A DNA stretch of 34,278 bases from Burkholderiales bacterium. GTDB taxonomy: Bacteria; Pseudomonadota; Gammaproteobacteria; Burkholderiales; Burkholderiaceae_C. The position numbers and the translations under genes were made by a program. Below are positions 1 through 8,991 of this stretch, piece after piece. The notes under the pieces are model-generated. The model was not told where the DNA came from and made no database searches. It saw nothing but the letters and a program-made list of their open reading frames with translations. The stretch spans positions 1-34,278 of the forward strand of contig JAEKLF010000084.1 in the NCBI GenBank assembly GCA_019509985.1, in the 5' to 3' direction. Each line of letters starts with the position of its first letter. Positions within the stretch are counted from its first letter, which is position 1.

Positions 1-346
1 CCCAGTGGTTGATGCCCTGGGCGCGGTCCGGGCCGAGCGCGCGGATCAGCACCGGCTCGTTGCGCGGCATGTAGTTGCCGGGCGCCATGCCGGTGGTGAC
101 CTGACGCATGCGTTGGACGAGGGCGGCGCGGCTGCGGAACTCGCCGTCGGGCTCGATGGCGACCATGTCCTCCGCCAGCAGCGTGCCGTAGCGCTCAACG
201 TCGAGCTGGTTGATGGCCCCGCGGATGTCGCCGACGAGTTGGCGCAGCGCCGCTTCGTCAGCAGGCGGCAGCGCCTGTGCGAACGCGCCGGCCGCCGTCA
301 ACGCGGACAGCAGGGCCAGCGGGGTCTTGAAGATGGATGCGGGCAT
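1..346 (-). CDS. NTF2-like (SnoaL/DUF4440-type) secreted protein, partial
   Basis: Reading leftward from the ATG at 346, the protein begins MPASIFKTPLALLSALTAAG and continues to an AFA|QA signal-peptidase site. An amphipathic helix and a stretch typical of the SnoaL/DUF4440 cone fold follow (NQLDVERYGTLLAEDMV, then AIEPDGEFRSRAALVQRM). A clear GAGGAG ribosome-binding site lies a few bases upstream of the start. The gene runs off the left edge with about 115 codons visible, so its C-terminus is unknown. Such proteins are often small-molecule-binding domains or enzymes of unknown substrate, and nothing here fixes a reaction. It follows the PEP-CTERM gene by only about ten bases and is probably co-transcribed with it. 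Confidence 0.7.
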   Translation of the reverse strand, partial: MPASIFKTPLALLSALTAAGAFAQALPPADEAALRQLVGDIRGAINQLDVERYGTLLAEDMVAIEPDGEFRSRAALVQRMRQVTTGMAPGNYMPRNEPVLIRALGPDRAQGINHW

Positions 347-356
347 GTCGGTCTCC

Positions 357-970
357 TCAGGCGATGGTGCGCAGGCGGCGCAGGGACAGCGCGGCCAGGC
401 CGGCCACGAGCAGCAGGGCCGAGGCCGGCTCGGGCACGGGTACGAGGGGCCGGGCGCGTCGAAGGAGCCGCCCGCGAAGTCGAAAGGTTCGGGCATCAGT
501 CCCTTGGTCGAGAAGCCATTGCCGGTGGCGTTCAGGCCGAAGTAGGAAATGCCGCCGAAGCCGCCATCCAGGAAGAACGCGAACGGCCCCGTCATGCCGA
601 CGGCCGCGTTTTCCAGGAAGGGAATGTGGTCGGCCGCCGTGAACGCATGGCCGTGGACGGACAGCGACAGCCAGGCCCCGGCCGCGTCCAGCCGCGTCGC
701 CTGCACCTTGGCATAGCTGGTGCCGTAAACCGCGTTGGCGCTCGTCGTGATGTCGATCAGCGCATCGGTGTTCATGCGCAGATGCACGGAGACGAGGTCG
801 CCGACCTCCACGTCCTGCGGCATGCCGCCGTAGGTGAAGGCCGTCACGGTGCCGCCGTAGCTGATGTCCAGCAGCCCGGCATGAGCCGGCGCATGAGCCA
901 GGGCCAGCAGGCCGGCCAGCGTGGTGGCGGCGACCCTGGCGTAGAGGGCGATGAAAGGAGTCGTGCGCAT
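357..970 (-). pseudogene. PEP-CTERM sorting-domain protein, apparently frameshifted
   Basis: From the ATG at 970 the reading frame gives a signal peptide (hydrophobic core ending APAHA) and a beta-rich secreted domain, to about residue 170 (FDFAGGSFDAPGP). The expected C-terminal anchor, VPVPEPAS followed by a hydrophobic segment and RRLR, is present but in another frame, ending with TGA at 357-359. The frames switch near 440-460, next to a run of four Gs on the plus strand, as a loss of one base would produce. Without the shift the first frame has no stop and runs in phase into the NTF2-like gene. PEP-CTERM proteins are processed by an exosortase. Either the gene is really broken, the frame is switchable, or this is a base-calling error in a GC-rich homopolymer. 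Confidence 0.7.
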
Positions 971-1097
971 GATGGATTCCTCGTGAACGGGTTGGGGTGC
1001 GGCGGGCGAAGCAGGCACAGGGGCGACCCACGCGCCCGCCGGTGTGGCGCGGATCGAGAACCTTGGGTGTGGGTGGCGGCGCCGCAGCGCCGCGCGT

Positions 1098-2288
1098 TCA
1101 GCTGCTGCCGGGCTCGGGTGGCGCACGCGCTGGCGTCGCCGCGGCGGCGCTCGGGCGCAGCGGCAGCCGCAGCATCGCCACCACGCCGCGCGGCTCGTTG
1201 CGGCGCAGGCTCAGCGTCGCTGCACTGCCATGGGCGGCGCGCAGCCGCGCGCGGATGTTGGCGAGGCCCAGGCCGTGGCCGCTGGTCTGTGCCATGCCGG
1301 CGCCGTCGTCGGCCACGCTGAGGCTCAGCAGGCCGTCATCGGCGCGCGCGGTGACGGTGATGCGGCCGCCCTCGGGCAACGGCGCCAGTCCATGCTTGAT
1401 CGCGTTCTCGACCAGCGTCAGCAGCAGCATGGGCGGCAGCAGGCTGGCCTGCAGCGTGGCCGGGATGTCCAGCGTGGCCTGCAGCCGCGGGCCCATGCGC
1501 ACACGATGCACGGCCAGGTAGGCCTGCACCAGCGACACCTCGCGCTGCAGTGTGGTCTCCGGCTCGCGCAGGCTGGGCAGGGCCTGCTGCAGGTAGCGTG
1601 ACAGGTCGCCCAGCATGCCCCGGGCCGCCGCCGGCTCGGTGCGCAGCAGCCGCCGCACATTGGCCAGCGCATTGAACAGGAAATGCGGCTCGATCTGCGC
1701 CTGCAGCAGCTGCGCGCGGGCCTGGTCCCAGGCACCCTGCGCCGACAGGTCCTGCAGGGCCGAGGCATCCAGCGCCTCGACGGCGATGCGGTTGCGATGC
1801 CTGAGCTCGAACACCGTCACCAGCAGGACACCGTAGAACAGGTGGGTGAAGGCGATCCATGGCAGATAGGACAGGGGCATCACCCAGCCACTCATGCGCA
1901 GCCCGTGGAATTGCTGGAACAAGGCCAGGGCCAGGGCCCCGATCAACAGCGCCAGCCCGGCCAGCGCCGCCCAGCGAGCCGTGCCCTGCACGTGCAGCCC
2001 TCGGTGCAGGCGGGCCAGGCACAGCACCAGCACGCTGAAGAAGGCCAGGTCCCAGGCCAGGATGATCAGCGCATCGCGAACCCAGTGCCACCAGGGTGCC
2101 GACAGGGTGCGGGCGATGCGCGCCGTCAGGTAGGAGCAGCCGGTGAGGGCGGCCGCCACCGCCGCCAGGCGCAGGTCCGGACCCAGTGCGGCCAGGCGGC
2201 GCGCCAGCCGTTGCGGCGGCGTCATCGGCGCAGCGGCAGTCAGCAGGGTGGTGGGCGCATTCATCGCGGCGGGCAGGTCGGGGGTCAT
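1098..2288 (-). CDS. LytS/YehU-type sensor histidine kinase
   Basis: A 396-residue membrane kinase. Four hydrophobic segments fill roughly residues 30-160. They are followed by a His_kinase domain (PF06580 type) with the phospho-acceptor motif QIEPHFLFNALANVRR (His about 202), and an HATPase domain with N-box VENAIKHGL, DDGAGM and GHGLGLANIRARL. Family members usually phosphorylate a LytTR-type response regulator encoded next to them. No such gene lies on either side here, so its partner is elsewhere or is one of the receivers at 6925-8869 (inference). The start could also be the Met at 2264, as neither has a strong ribosome-binding site. The C-terminal tail is Ala/Pro-rich and probably disordered. 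Confidence 0.88.
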   Translation of the reverse strand: MTPDLPAAMNAPTTLLTAAAPMTPPQRLARRLAALGPDLRLAAVAAALTGCSYLTARIARTLSAPWWHWVRDALIILAWDLAFFSVLVLCLARLHRGLHVQGTARWAALAGLALLIGALALALFQQFHGLRMSGWVMPLSYLPWIAFTHLFYGVLLVTVFELRHRNRIAVEALDASALQDLSAQGAWDQARAQLLQAQIEPHFLFNALANVRRLLRTEPAAARGMLGDLSRYLQQALPSLREPETTLQREVSLVQAYLAVHRVRMGPRLQATLDIPATLQASLLPPMLLLTLVENAIKHGLAPLPEGGRITVTARADDGLLSLSVADDGAGMAQTSGHGLGLANIRARLRAAHGSAATLSLRRNEPRGVVAMLRLPLRPSAAAATPARAPPEPGSS

Positions 2289-2383
2289 CTGGGGCGCAGA
2301 CTAGCGGCGCCGCGGCGGCGCGACCAGCGCCGGCCGACGAACCCCCCTCGCGAACCGCCCGAAGCGGCGGCAATGGGCACCGA

Positions 2384-2402
2384 AGGCGCCCCAGCGGCGC
2401 CT
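2384..2402. repeat. Inverted repeat between the two kinase genes
   Basis: AGGCGCC (2384-2390) and GGCGCCT (2396-2402) form a perfect 7-bp stem with a 5-base loop. It lies in the 139-bp gap between the PAS kinase stop (2428) and the LytS-type kinase start (2288). There is no U-tract on either side, so it is at best a weak or Rho-assisted terminator. Confidence 0.35.
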
Positions 2403-2427
2403 CAGCCTCTGCCCGCCGCCAGGAACG

Positions 2428-4938
<2,511 letters not shown>

Positions 4939-5106
4939 TCAGCGCCTCACTGCGGACCGAGCGCCGGGCCGCTCCCAAGCCGGTCCGCGCTGGCGATGTG
5001 CATGGCGGTCGATCCGACACGCATCGCCGCCCCCTCGGGGGGCCGGCCCGGAGCCGGCAAGGGCGGCGATAGAGCTTGGGCGCCAGCGGTGGCTGCGATG
5101 CGGCAT
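4939..5106 (-). other. 55-codon upstream ORF created by duplication of the kinase start
   Basis: On the minus strand an ATG at 5106, preceded by GGGAGG, opens a 55-codon frame beginning MPHRSHRWRPSS. This closely resembles the kinase N-terminus, MPQRSRWRPS. It stops with TGA at 4939-4941, directly abutting the kinase ATG at 4938. The arrangement would allow a leader peptide or translational coupling. It may equally be an untranslated by-product of the repeat duplication, since the rest of the peptide is low-complexity sequence encoded by the repeat. Confidence 0.3.
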
Positions 5107-5385
5107 GTCAGCGCCTCCCTGCGGACCGAGCGCCGTGCCGCTCCCAAGCCGGTCCGCGCTGGCGATGTGCGTGGCGGTCAATCCGCCGCGCATTGCCGCC
5201 CCCTCGGGGGGCCGGCCTGACACCGGCAAGGACGGCAATGAAGCTGGGGCGCCAGCGCCTCCCTGCGGACCGAGCGCCGGGCCGCTCCCAAGCCGGTCCG
5301 CGCCGGCGATGTGCGTGGCGGTCAATCCGACACGCATCGCCGCCCCCTCGGGGGGCCGGCCAAGGTATTCCTTGGACGGGGGGCT
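4940..5385 (-). repeat. Three-unit tandem array of a dispersed hairpin repeat
   Basis: Three imperfect units start at about 4940, 5109 and 5253 (spacings 169 and 144 bp). They fill the gap between the solute-binding protein gene and the PAS kinase. Each unit has a GAGCG/CGCTC hairpin, a long stem-loop (loops at 5009-5013, 5178-5182 and 5322-5326) and a C-run/G-run hairpin. Only the gene-proximal unit also has CCAAGG-TATT-CCTTGG (5360-5375). That unit joins the stop codon of the binding-protein gene. Related copies are at 18354-18479 and 23288-23393, with a divergent one at 15664-15741. The two downstream units also carry a copy of the kinase start region. Confidence 0.85.
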
Positions 5386-6177
5386 TCATTTCACCCGCAC
5401 GATGGCGCTCAGGCCGTGACGCTGGGCGGCGGCCTGCAGCCGGCCGTCGCGCTGGATGCGGGCGACGAAGTCGTCGACGACGGCCAGCCAGGCCGTGTCG
5501 CCGGGCTTGACGGCGTAGGCATAGGGCAGCACGAAGAAGGGCGCCGGCGGCGCGACGAGGCGGGCCCAGTCGGCGTTGTCCAGCAGGCGGCGGCTGTAGG
5601 GGTAGTCGGTCATGAAGGCGTCGACGCGGCCGGCCTCGAGTTCGCGCTCGCGCGTGTCCGGGGGGCGCACGACGACGAGCGTAGCCTGCTTCAGCGCGCC
5701 GCCCATCACGGTCTCCATGAAGGTGCCGGCCTGCACGGCGACGCGCACGCCTGGGCGGTCCAGGTCCTGCCATTGCTGCACGACGCGGCTGCTGCGCGTC
5801 GTGACGGCGTAGATGTCGCTTTGCAGGTAGGGGCGGCTGAAGCGCAGCTGCCGCTCGCGTTGCGCCGTCCTGCCGACGGCGAACATGGCGACGTCGCAGC
5901 GGTCCTGTACCAGGTCGTCGACGAGGCTGGGGAAGGAGGAGTCGACGTAGCGCGCCTTCACGCCCAGGTCGGTGGCAAGGGCGGCGGAGAGGTCGATGTC
6001 GATGCCGGACAGCTGGCCGGTGCGCGGGTTGCGCAGCGAGACGCCGTAGTAGTCGGGCCAGATGCACACGCGCAGCTCGCCGCTGGCCCGCACGCGCTGC
6101 GTGAGGTCGGGCTCGGCGCGGGCCGGGGTCAGCGTCGCTGCCGCCAGCAGCAGGGCACAGACGGCCAGCCGCCTCAC
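5386..6177 (-). CDS. Family 3 periplasmic solute-binding protein
   Basis: 263 residues with a signal peptide ending TPARA|EP (about residue 21). The fold is SBP_bac_3: opening strand LRVCIWPDYYGVS, then GIDIDLSAALATDLGVK, the hinge segment DRCDVAMFAVGRTAQRERQLRFSRPY, and a second lobe with VDAFMTDYPYS. Amino-acid ABC importers use such proteins, but no permease or ATPase is encoded nearby. Its ATG overlaps the TGA of the HD-GYP gene (6174-6177), and a PAS kinase lies downstream. A ligand-sensing role for the signalling cluster is therefore a reasonable inference. Catalytic dehydratase relatives of this fold exist and cannot be excluded. The gene ends directly at the tandem repeat array. Confidence 0.88.
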   Translation of the reverse strand: MRRLAVCALLLAAATLTPARAEPDLTQRVRASGELRVCIWPDYYGVSLRNPRTGQLSGIDIDLSAALATDLGVKARYVDSSFPSLVDDLVQDRCDVAMFAVGRTAQRERQLRFSRPYLQSDIYAVTTRSSRVVQQWQDLDRPGVRVAVQAGTFMETVMGGALKQATLVVVRPPDTRERELEAGRVDAFMTDYPYSRRLLDNADWARLVAPPAPFFVLPYAYAVKPGDTAWLAVVDDFVARIQRDGRLQAAAQRHGLSAIVRVK

Positions 6178-6836
6178 GCGCCCGCCCGCAGCGGGGCGAT
6201 GCCGCTGCGTGCCGCGTTGACGCGGTCGCGCAGTGAGATCAGCGCGGGCGCGTGGGCCACGAAGCTGGCCACGATGGCGGGGTCGAAGGCGCTGCCCGCC
6301 TGCTCGGCCAGCATGGCCAGCGCGCGGTCGTCGGCGCGCGCGGGGCGGTAGCGGCGGCGCATCGTCAGGGCGTCGAAATAGTCCACGACGGCGACGATAC
6401 GCGCCGACAGCGGAATGGCCACGCCGCGCAGCCCCTCGGGGTAGCCGTTGCCGTCCCAGCGCTCGTGCAGATGCAGTGCGATCTCGGCCGCCAGTGCGAA
6501 CAGCGGTAGCCGCGAGCCACCCAGCAGTGCCGCGCCGCGCCGGGGCAGCGTCTGGCGGCGGCGGCGTTCCTCGGCGGCCGTCAACGGCCAGGGCGGCTCG
6601 AAGGCGGCGGCGGTCGGGTCGACCTCGCCGACGTCGTGCAGCGGCGCGGCCAGGCGCAGCAGCTGCGCCACGTCGGCTTCCAGGCCGAGATGAAGGGCCA
6701 GCGCTTCGGCCAGATAACCAAGGCGCACGCGATGCGCGGCGTCGTCGTCCGGACGTTCCGGCGCCGTGCCGGCTCGCCAGGGCGCCGATGGCGCAGCGGC
6801 GGATTCGGGCAGGTCGGACGTGATGGTGGGGCGCAT
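6174..6836 (-). CDS. HD-GYP domain protein with a degenerate metal site
   Basis: 220 residues, nearly all HD-GYP domain. Retained features are His35, LHDVGEV (H67 D68), HERWDGNGYPEGLRG (about 124-138), DYFDALT and GSAFDP. HD-GYP enzymes hydrolyse cyclic di-GMP with a di- or tri-metal centre. Here several canonical positions differ. The Lys of HDxGK is Glu, the His of the HPxxG motif is replaced (TLPRRG), and the first His of HHE is Leu (LHE). Catalysis may be altered or lost, leaving a binding or regulatory role. The start is the ATG at 6836 with GGAG eight bases upstream. Longer frames reaching back over 7475 are shadows of the divergent gene. The binding-protein gene overlaps its stop (ATGA). 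Confidence 0.85.
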   Translation of the reverse strand: MRPTITSDLPESAAAPSAPWRAGTAPERPDDDAAHRVRLGYLAEALALHLGLEADVAQLLRLAAPLHDVGEVDPTAAAFEPPWPLTAAEERRRRQTLPRRGAALLGGSRLPLFALAAEIALHLHERWDGNGYPEGLRGVAIPLSARIVAVVDYFDALTMRRRYRPARADDRALAMLAEQAGSAFDPAIVASFVAHAPALISLRDRVNAARSGIAPLRAGA

Positions 6837-6924
6837 GGCAAGACTCCGGGCAGATGCCGAATTGTCGGCTCCATCGTTTTTATCAAATATGCCAGACGCG
6901 GCGCCGTCCCGGGAATTCGGCAAA
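6837..6924. promoter_or_regulatory. Divergent control region of the signalling cluster
   Basis: This 88-bp region separates the HD-GYP gene (minus) from the HTH-receiver gene (plus). It holds a short palindrome, GCCGA-ATTG-TCGGC (6856-6869), and an unusually AT-rich stretch with TTATCAAAT (6880-6888). The exact reverse complement of that 9-mer recurs at 8378-8386, before the stand-alone receiver gene. Both are candidates for autoregulation by the HTH-receiver protein. No convincing sigma-70 promoter can be assigned by eye. Confidence 0.4.
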
Positions 6925-7539
6925 ATGTCGCGTGTGAATCGCACCACAACCGTGCCCGATACCTGTTCGACGACCGAGGCCGCCAAGCGCCTGGGGCTGG
7001 CCGTGCGTTCCGTGCAGCTGATGGTCGACCGCGGCGAGCTGCAGGCCTGGAAGACGCCGGGCGGCCACCGGCGCATCCTGCGCAGTTCGCTGGATGCCTG
7101 GCTGGCTTCGCGGGCGGGGCCAGCGGCGACAGCGCTCCCAGCCACGGGTGGCGAGCGGCCGCTGACGCTGCTGCTGATCGAGGACTCGGTGCATTTCCAG
7201 AACCTGATCAGCCTCATCGTGAAGCGCGAACTGCCCGAGGCCGAACTGCACGTCGCGTCCGACGGCATCGCCGGCCTGGCCATGGCCGGCCGGCTCGAGC
7301 CCGACGTGCTGCTCATCGACATCCTGTTGCCCGGCATCGACGGCGCGGCGCTGATCACCAGCCTGCGTTCGCACCCGCAGTTCGCGCGCAGCCGCCTCAT
7401 CGTCGTCACGGCGCTGGATGAAGCCCAGCGCGAGCCTTTCCGCTTCGCGCTGGACGGCGTGCCCGTCGTGCACAAGACAGCCCTCGTCGCCGGGCTGCCG
7501 CCGCTGCTCGCGCAGGCGGCGGCAGCGCTGCAAGCCTGA
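6925..7539 (+). CDS. Excisionase-type HTH regulator with C-terminal receiver domain
   Basis: 204 residues in an unusual order. An Xis/MerR-like winged helix-turn-helix comes first (about 14-60: STTEAAKRLGLAVRSVQLMV, then TPGGHRRI). A complete CheY-like receiver follows (about 80-200) with acidic pair E86 D87, phospho-acceptor D132 (LLIDILLPG), Thr162 and Lys184, all intact. Most response regulators have the receiver at the N-terminus. The likely role is phosphorylation-dependent DNA binding. ATG 6925 was chosen because it places the HTH a dozen residues in. GTG 6934 and ATG 6889 are alternatives, and none has a clear ribosome-binding site. It is divergent from the HD-GYP operon and ten bases ahead of a receiver-Hpt gene, so it likely works in the same pathway. 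Confidence 0.85.
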   Translation: MSRVNRTTTVPDTCSTTEAAKRLGLAVRSVQLMVDRGELQAWKTPGGHRRILRSSLDAWLASRAGPAATALPATGGERPLTLLLIEDSVHFQNLISLIVKRELPEAELHVASDGIAGLAMAGRLEPDVLLIDILLPGIDGAALITSLRSHPQFARSRLIVVTALDEAQREPFRFALDGVPVVHKTALVAGLPPLLAQAAAALQA

Positions 7540-7549
7540 GCGGGCCGCG

Positions 7550-8284
7550 ATGGCCGCGCGCCTGTTGCTGATCGAGGACGACGCGTCGATCGCCCGCTTC
7601 GTCGAACTGGCGCTGGAGGAAATGCCCGGCCATGACGCGACCGCGCCGGCCGTCGAGCTGAGCCTCGTGCGCTGCCTGGCCGACGCGCGCACCGCGCTGG
7701 CCGCCGGTGGCTGGCAGCTTGTCATCAGCGACCTGATGCTGCCCGACGGCTCGGCCGAGGCGCTGCTGGCCGAAGGCCATGCGCTGGCCGCCGGCGCGCC
7801 GCCCTGGGTCATCTTCAGCGCCGGCCTGGACGAACAGCGCCACGCCGCGCTGGCCCTGCAGGGCGCGGCGCGGACGCTGCGCAAGCCGGTGCCGCTGGCC
7901 GAACTGCTCGATACCGTCGCCGGGCTGCTGCGTGGCGCGGCCGCCGCGGCGGTGGCCGAGGTGCCGGGCGACGATCCCGTGCAGCGGCATTTCGGTGGAG
8001 ACCGCGCGATGTACGAGAGCTTTCGCGACGGCTGCATCGCGCGCTTTGCCGACGACCTCGCGCAGGGCGACGCAGCGGTGGCCGGCGGCGATGCGGCCGC
8101 GCTTCGTCGGGTGGCCCATGGCCTGAAGGCCGTGCTTGAGCTGATCGGCCAGCCCGGCCTGGCAGACCAGGCGCGCATGCTGGAAAACGCCGCCGCGGCC
8201 TGCGCGCCGGGCCAGCTTCCAGCGGCCGGTTGGGGCGGCTTGGCGCAGGGGCTCGTCGACCTCGGCGCCCGGCGCCGGCGCTAG
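7550..8284 (+). CDS. Receiver-Hpt phosphotransfer protein
   Basis: 244 residues. An N-terminal receiver (about 3-125) has LLIEDD, phospho-acceptor D61 (LVISDLMLPDG), Ser90 in place of the usual Thr, and Lys112 (RKP). A C-terminal Hpt domain (about 150-235) carries the phospho-histidine H190 in RRVAHGLKAVLELIG. A protein with both an Asp and a His acceptor can act as the middle of a His-Asp-His-Asp relay. It could take phosphate from a kinase and pass it to the receiver at 8492-8869 or to the HTH-receiver upstream; this is inference from content. ATG 7550 follows the stop of the HTH-receiver gene by 10 bases, indicating one transcript. Longer upstream starts overlap the preceding gene and are unlikely. 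Confidence 0.88.
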   Translation: MAARLLLIEDDASIARFVELALEEMPGHDATAPAVELSLVRCLADARTALAAGGWQLVISDLMLPDGSAEALLAEGHALAAGAPPWVIFSAGLDEQRHAALALQGAARTLRKPVPLAELLDTVAGLLRGAAAAAVAEVPGDDPVQRHFGGDRAMYESFRDGCIARFADDLAQGDAAVAGGDAAALRRVAHGLKAVLELIGQPGLADQARMLENAAAACAPGQLPAAGWGGLAQGLVDLGARRRR

Positions 8285-8312
8285 GCCAGATGCCGCGCGG
8301 CAGCCTTGCACT

Positions 8313-8415
8313 ATTTGGCAAATCGCGCGCGACTCCACCCGTTCAGGGGCATGAGGATTGATCGTCCTTATCAATAAATTTGATAATGACCGCAAACCAA
8401 TTTGTCATTGACCGC
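8313..8415. promoter_or_regulatory. AT-rich operator-like cluster before the stand-alone receiver gene
   Basis: In the 207-bp gap between the receiver-Hpt and receiver genes are three symmetrical elements. ATTTGGCAAAT (8313-8323) is a perfect 11-bp palindrome. TTATCAA-TAAAT-TTGATAA (8368-8386) is an inverted repeat with 7-bp arms. ATTTGATAATGACCGC (8378-8393) and ATTTGTCATTGACCGC (8400-8415) are direct repeats matching at 13 of 16 positions, with starts 22 bp apart (about two helical turns). The AT content stands out strongly from its surroundings. The HTH-receiver protein is the nearest candidate ligand (inference). Confidence 0.5.
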
Positions 8416-8491
8416 CATGAAACTCATCAGCAGCTCGCCGCCTTCAATCCATCTCCAGCCCGCCCGGCCAGGCAGCTGCTAAGGACGCGGC

Positions 8492-8869
8492 ATGGCGGCG
8501 CGCGTGGTGCTTTACGTCGAGGACGACCCGGTCAACGCGATGTTGATGCAGGGCATCGTCGAACTGCGGCCGGGTTGCCAGCTGCACGTCGCGCGCGATG
8601 GCGCCGAGGCGCGGCGCTTCGTGGCCGAGCAGCGTGTCGACCTGCTGCTGTGCGACCTGCGCCTGCCCGACATCAACGGCGACACGCTGCTCGCGGAGCT
8701 GCGCGCCGCGGACCTGCCGGCCGGCGTGCCGGCGCTGCTGGTGACGGCCGAGTCCGAGTTCGTCGCCGCCGACCTGGCACGTCGTGGCGGCTTCGATGGC
8801 CACTGGACCAAGCCGCTGGACGTGGCGGCGACGCTGCGCAGCCTGGAGCATTGGCTCTGGGAGCGCTGA
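8492..8869 (+). CDS. Stand-alone CheY-like response receiver
   Basis: 125 residues, a single receiver domain with no output domain. All key positions are present: VEDD (E10 D11), phospho-acceptor D55 (LLLCDLRLPD), Thr85 (LLVTAESE) and Lys107 (WTKPLD). An AAGGA ribosome-binding site precedes the ATG. The N-terminus closely resembles that of the receiver-Hpt protein upstream (MAARxxLxxEDD), suggesting duplication. Single receivers act through protein-protein contact or as phosphate sinks and shuttles. Here it could be the final acceptor of the local relay. It lies 207 bp after the Hpt gene and has its own operator-like region, so it may be controlled separately. Confidence 0.88.
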   Translation: MAARVVLYVEDDPVNAMLMQGIVELRPGCQLHVARDGAEARRFVAEQRVDLLLCDLRLPDINGDTLLAELRAADLPAGVPALLVTAESEFVAADLARRGGFDGHWTKPLDVAATLRSLEHWLWER

Positions 8870-8991
8870 GCGGGGCCGGCCTTCGGGGCTGAAAACGGCT
8901 TCCGCCTGACACAAATCTTTGCGCATCGGCCACACGGCCTTGCGCCCTCGGCGGGATGCTTCGGTGGACGACGGACACCGGAGACCCGCCG

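Noticed and set aside
4940..5385. CRISPR-like array
   Set aside because: Units are about 130-170 bp, imperfect, with no short constant repeat and unique spacer pattern. Single copies occur elsewhere beside genes.
6837..7475. Long N-terminal extension of the HD-GYP protein
   Set aside because: The extension lies opposite the HTH-receiver gene and has shadow composition. The ATG at 6836 has a good GGAG site.
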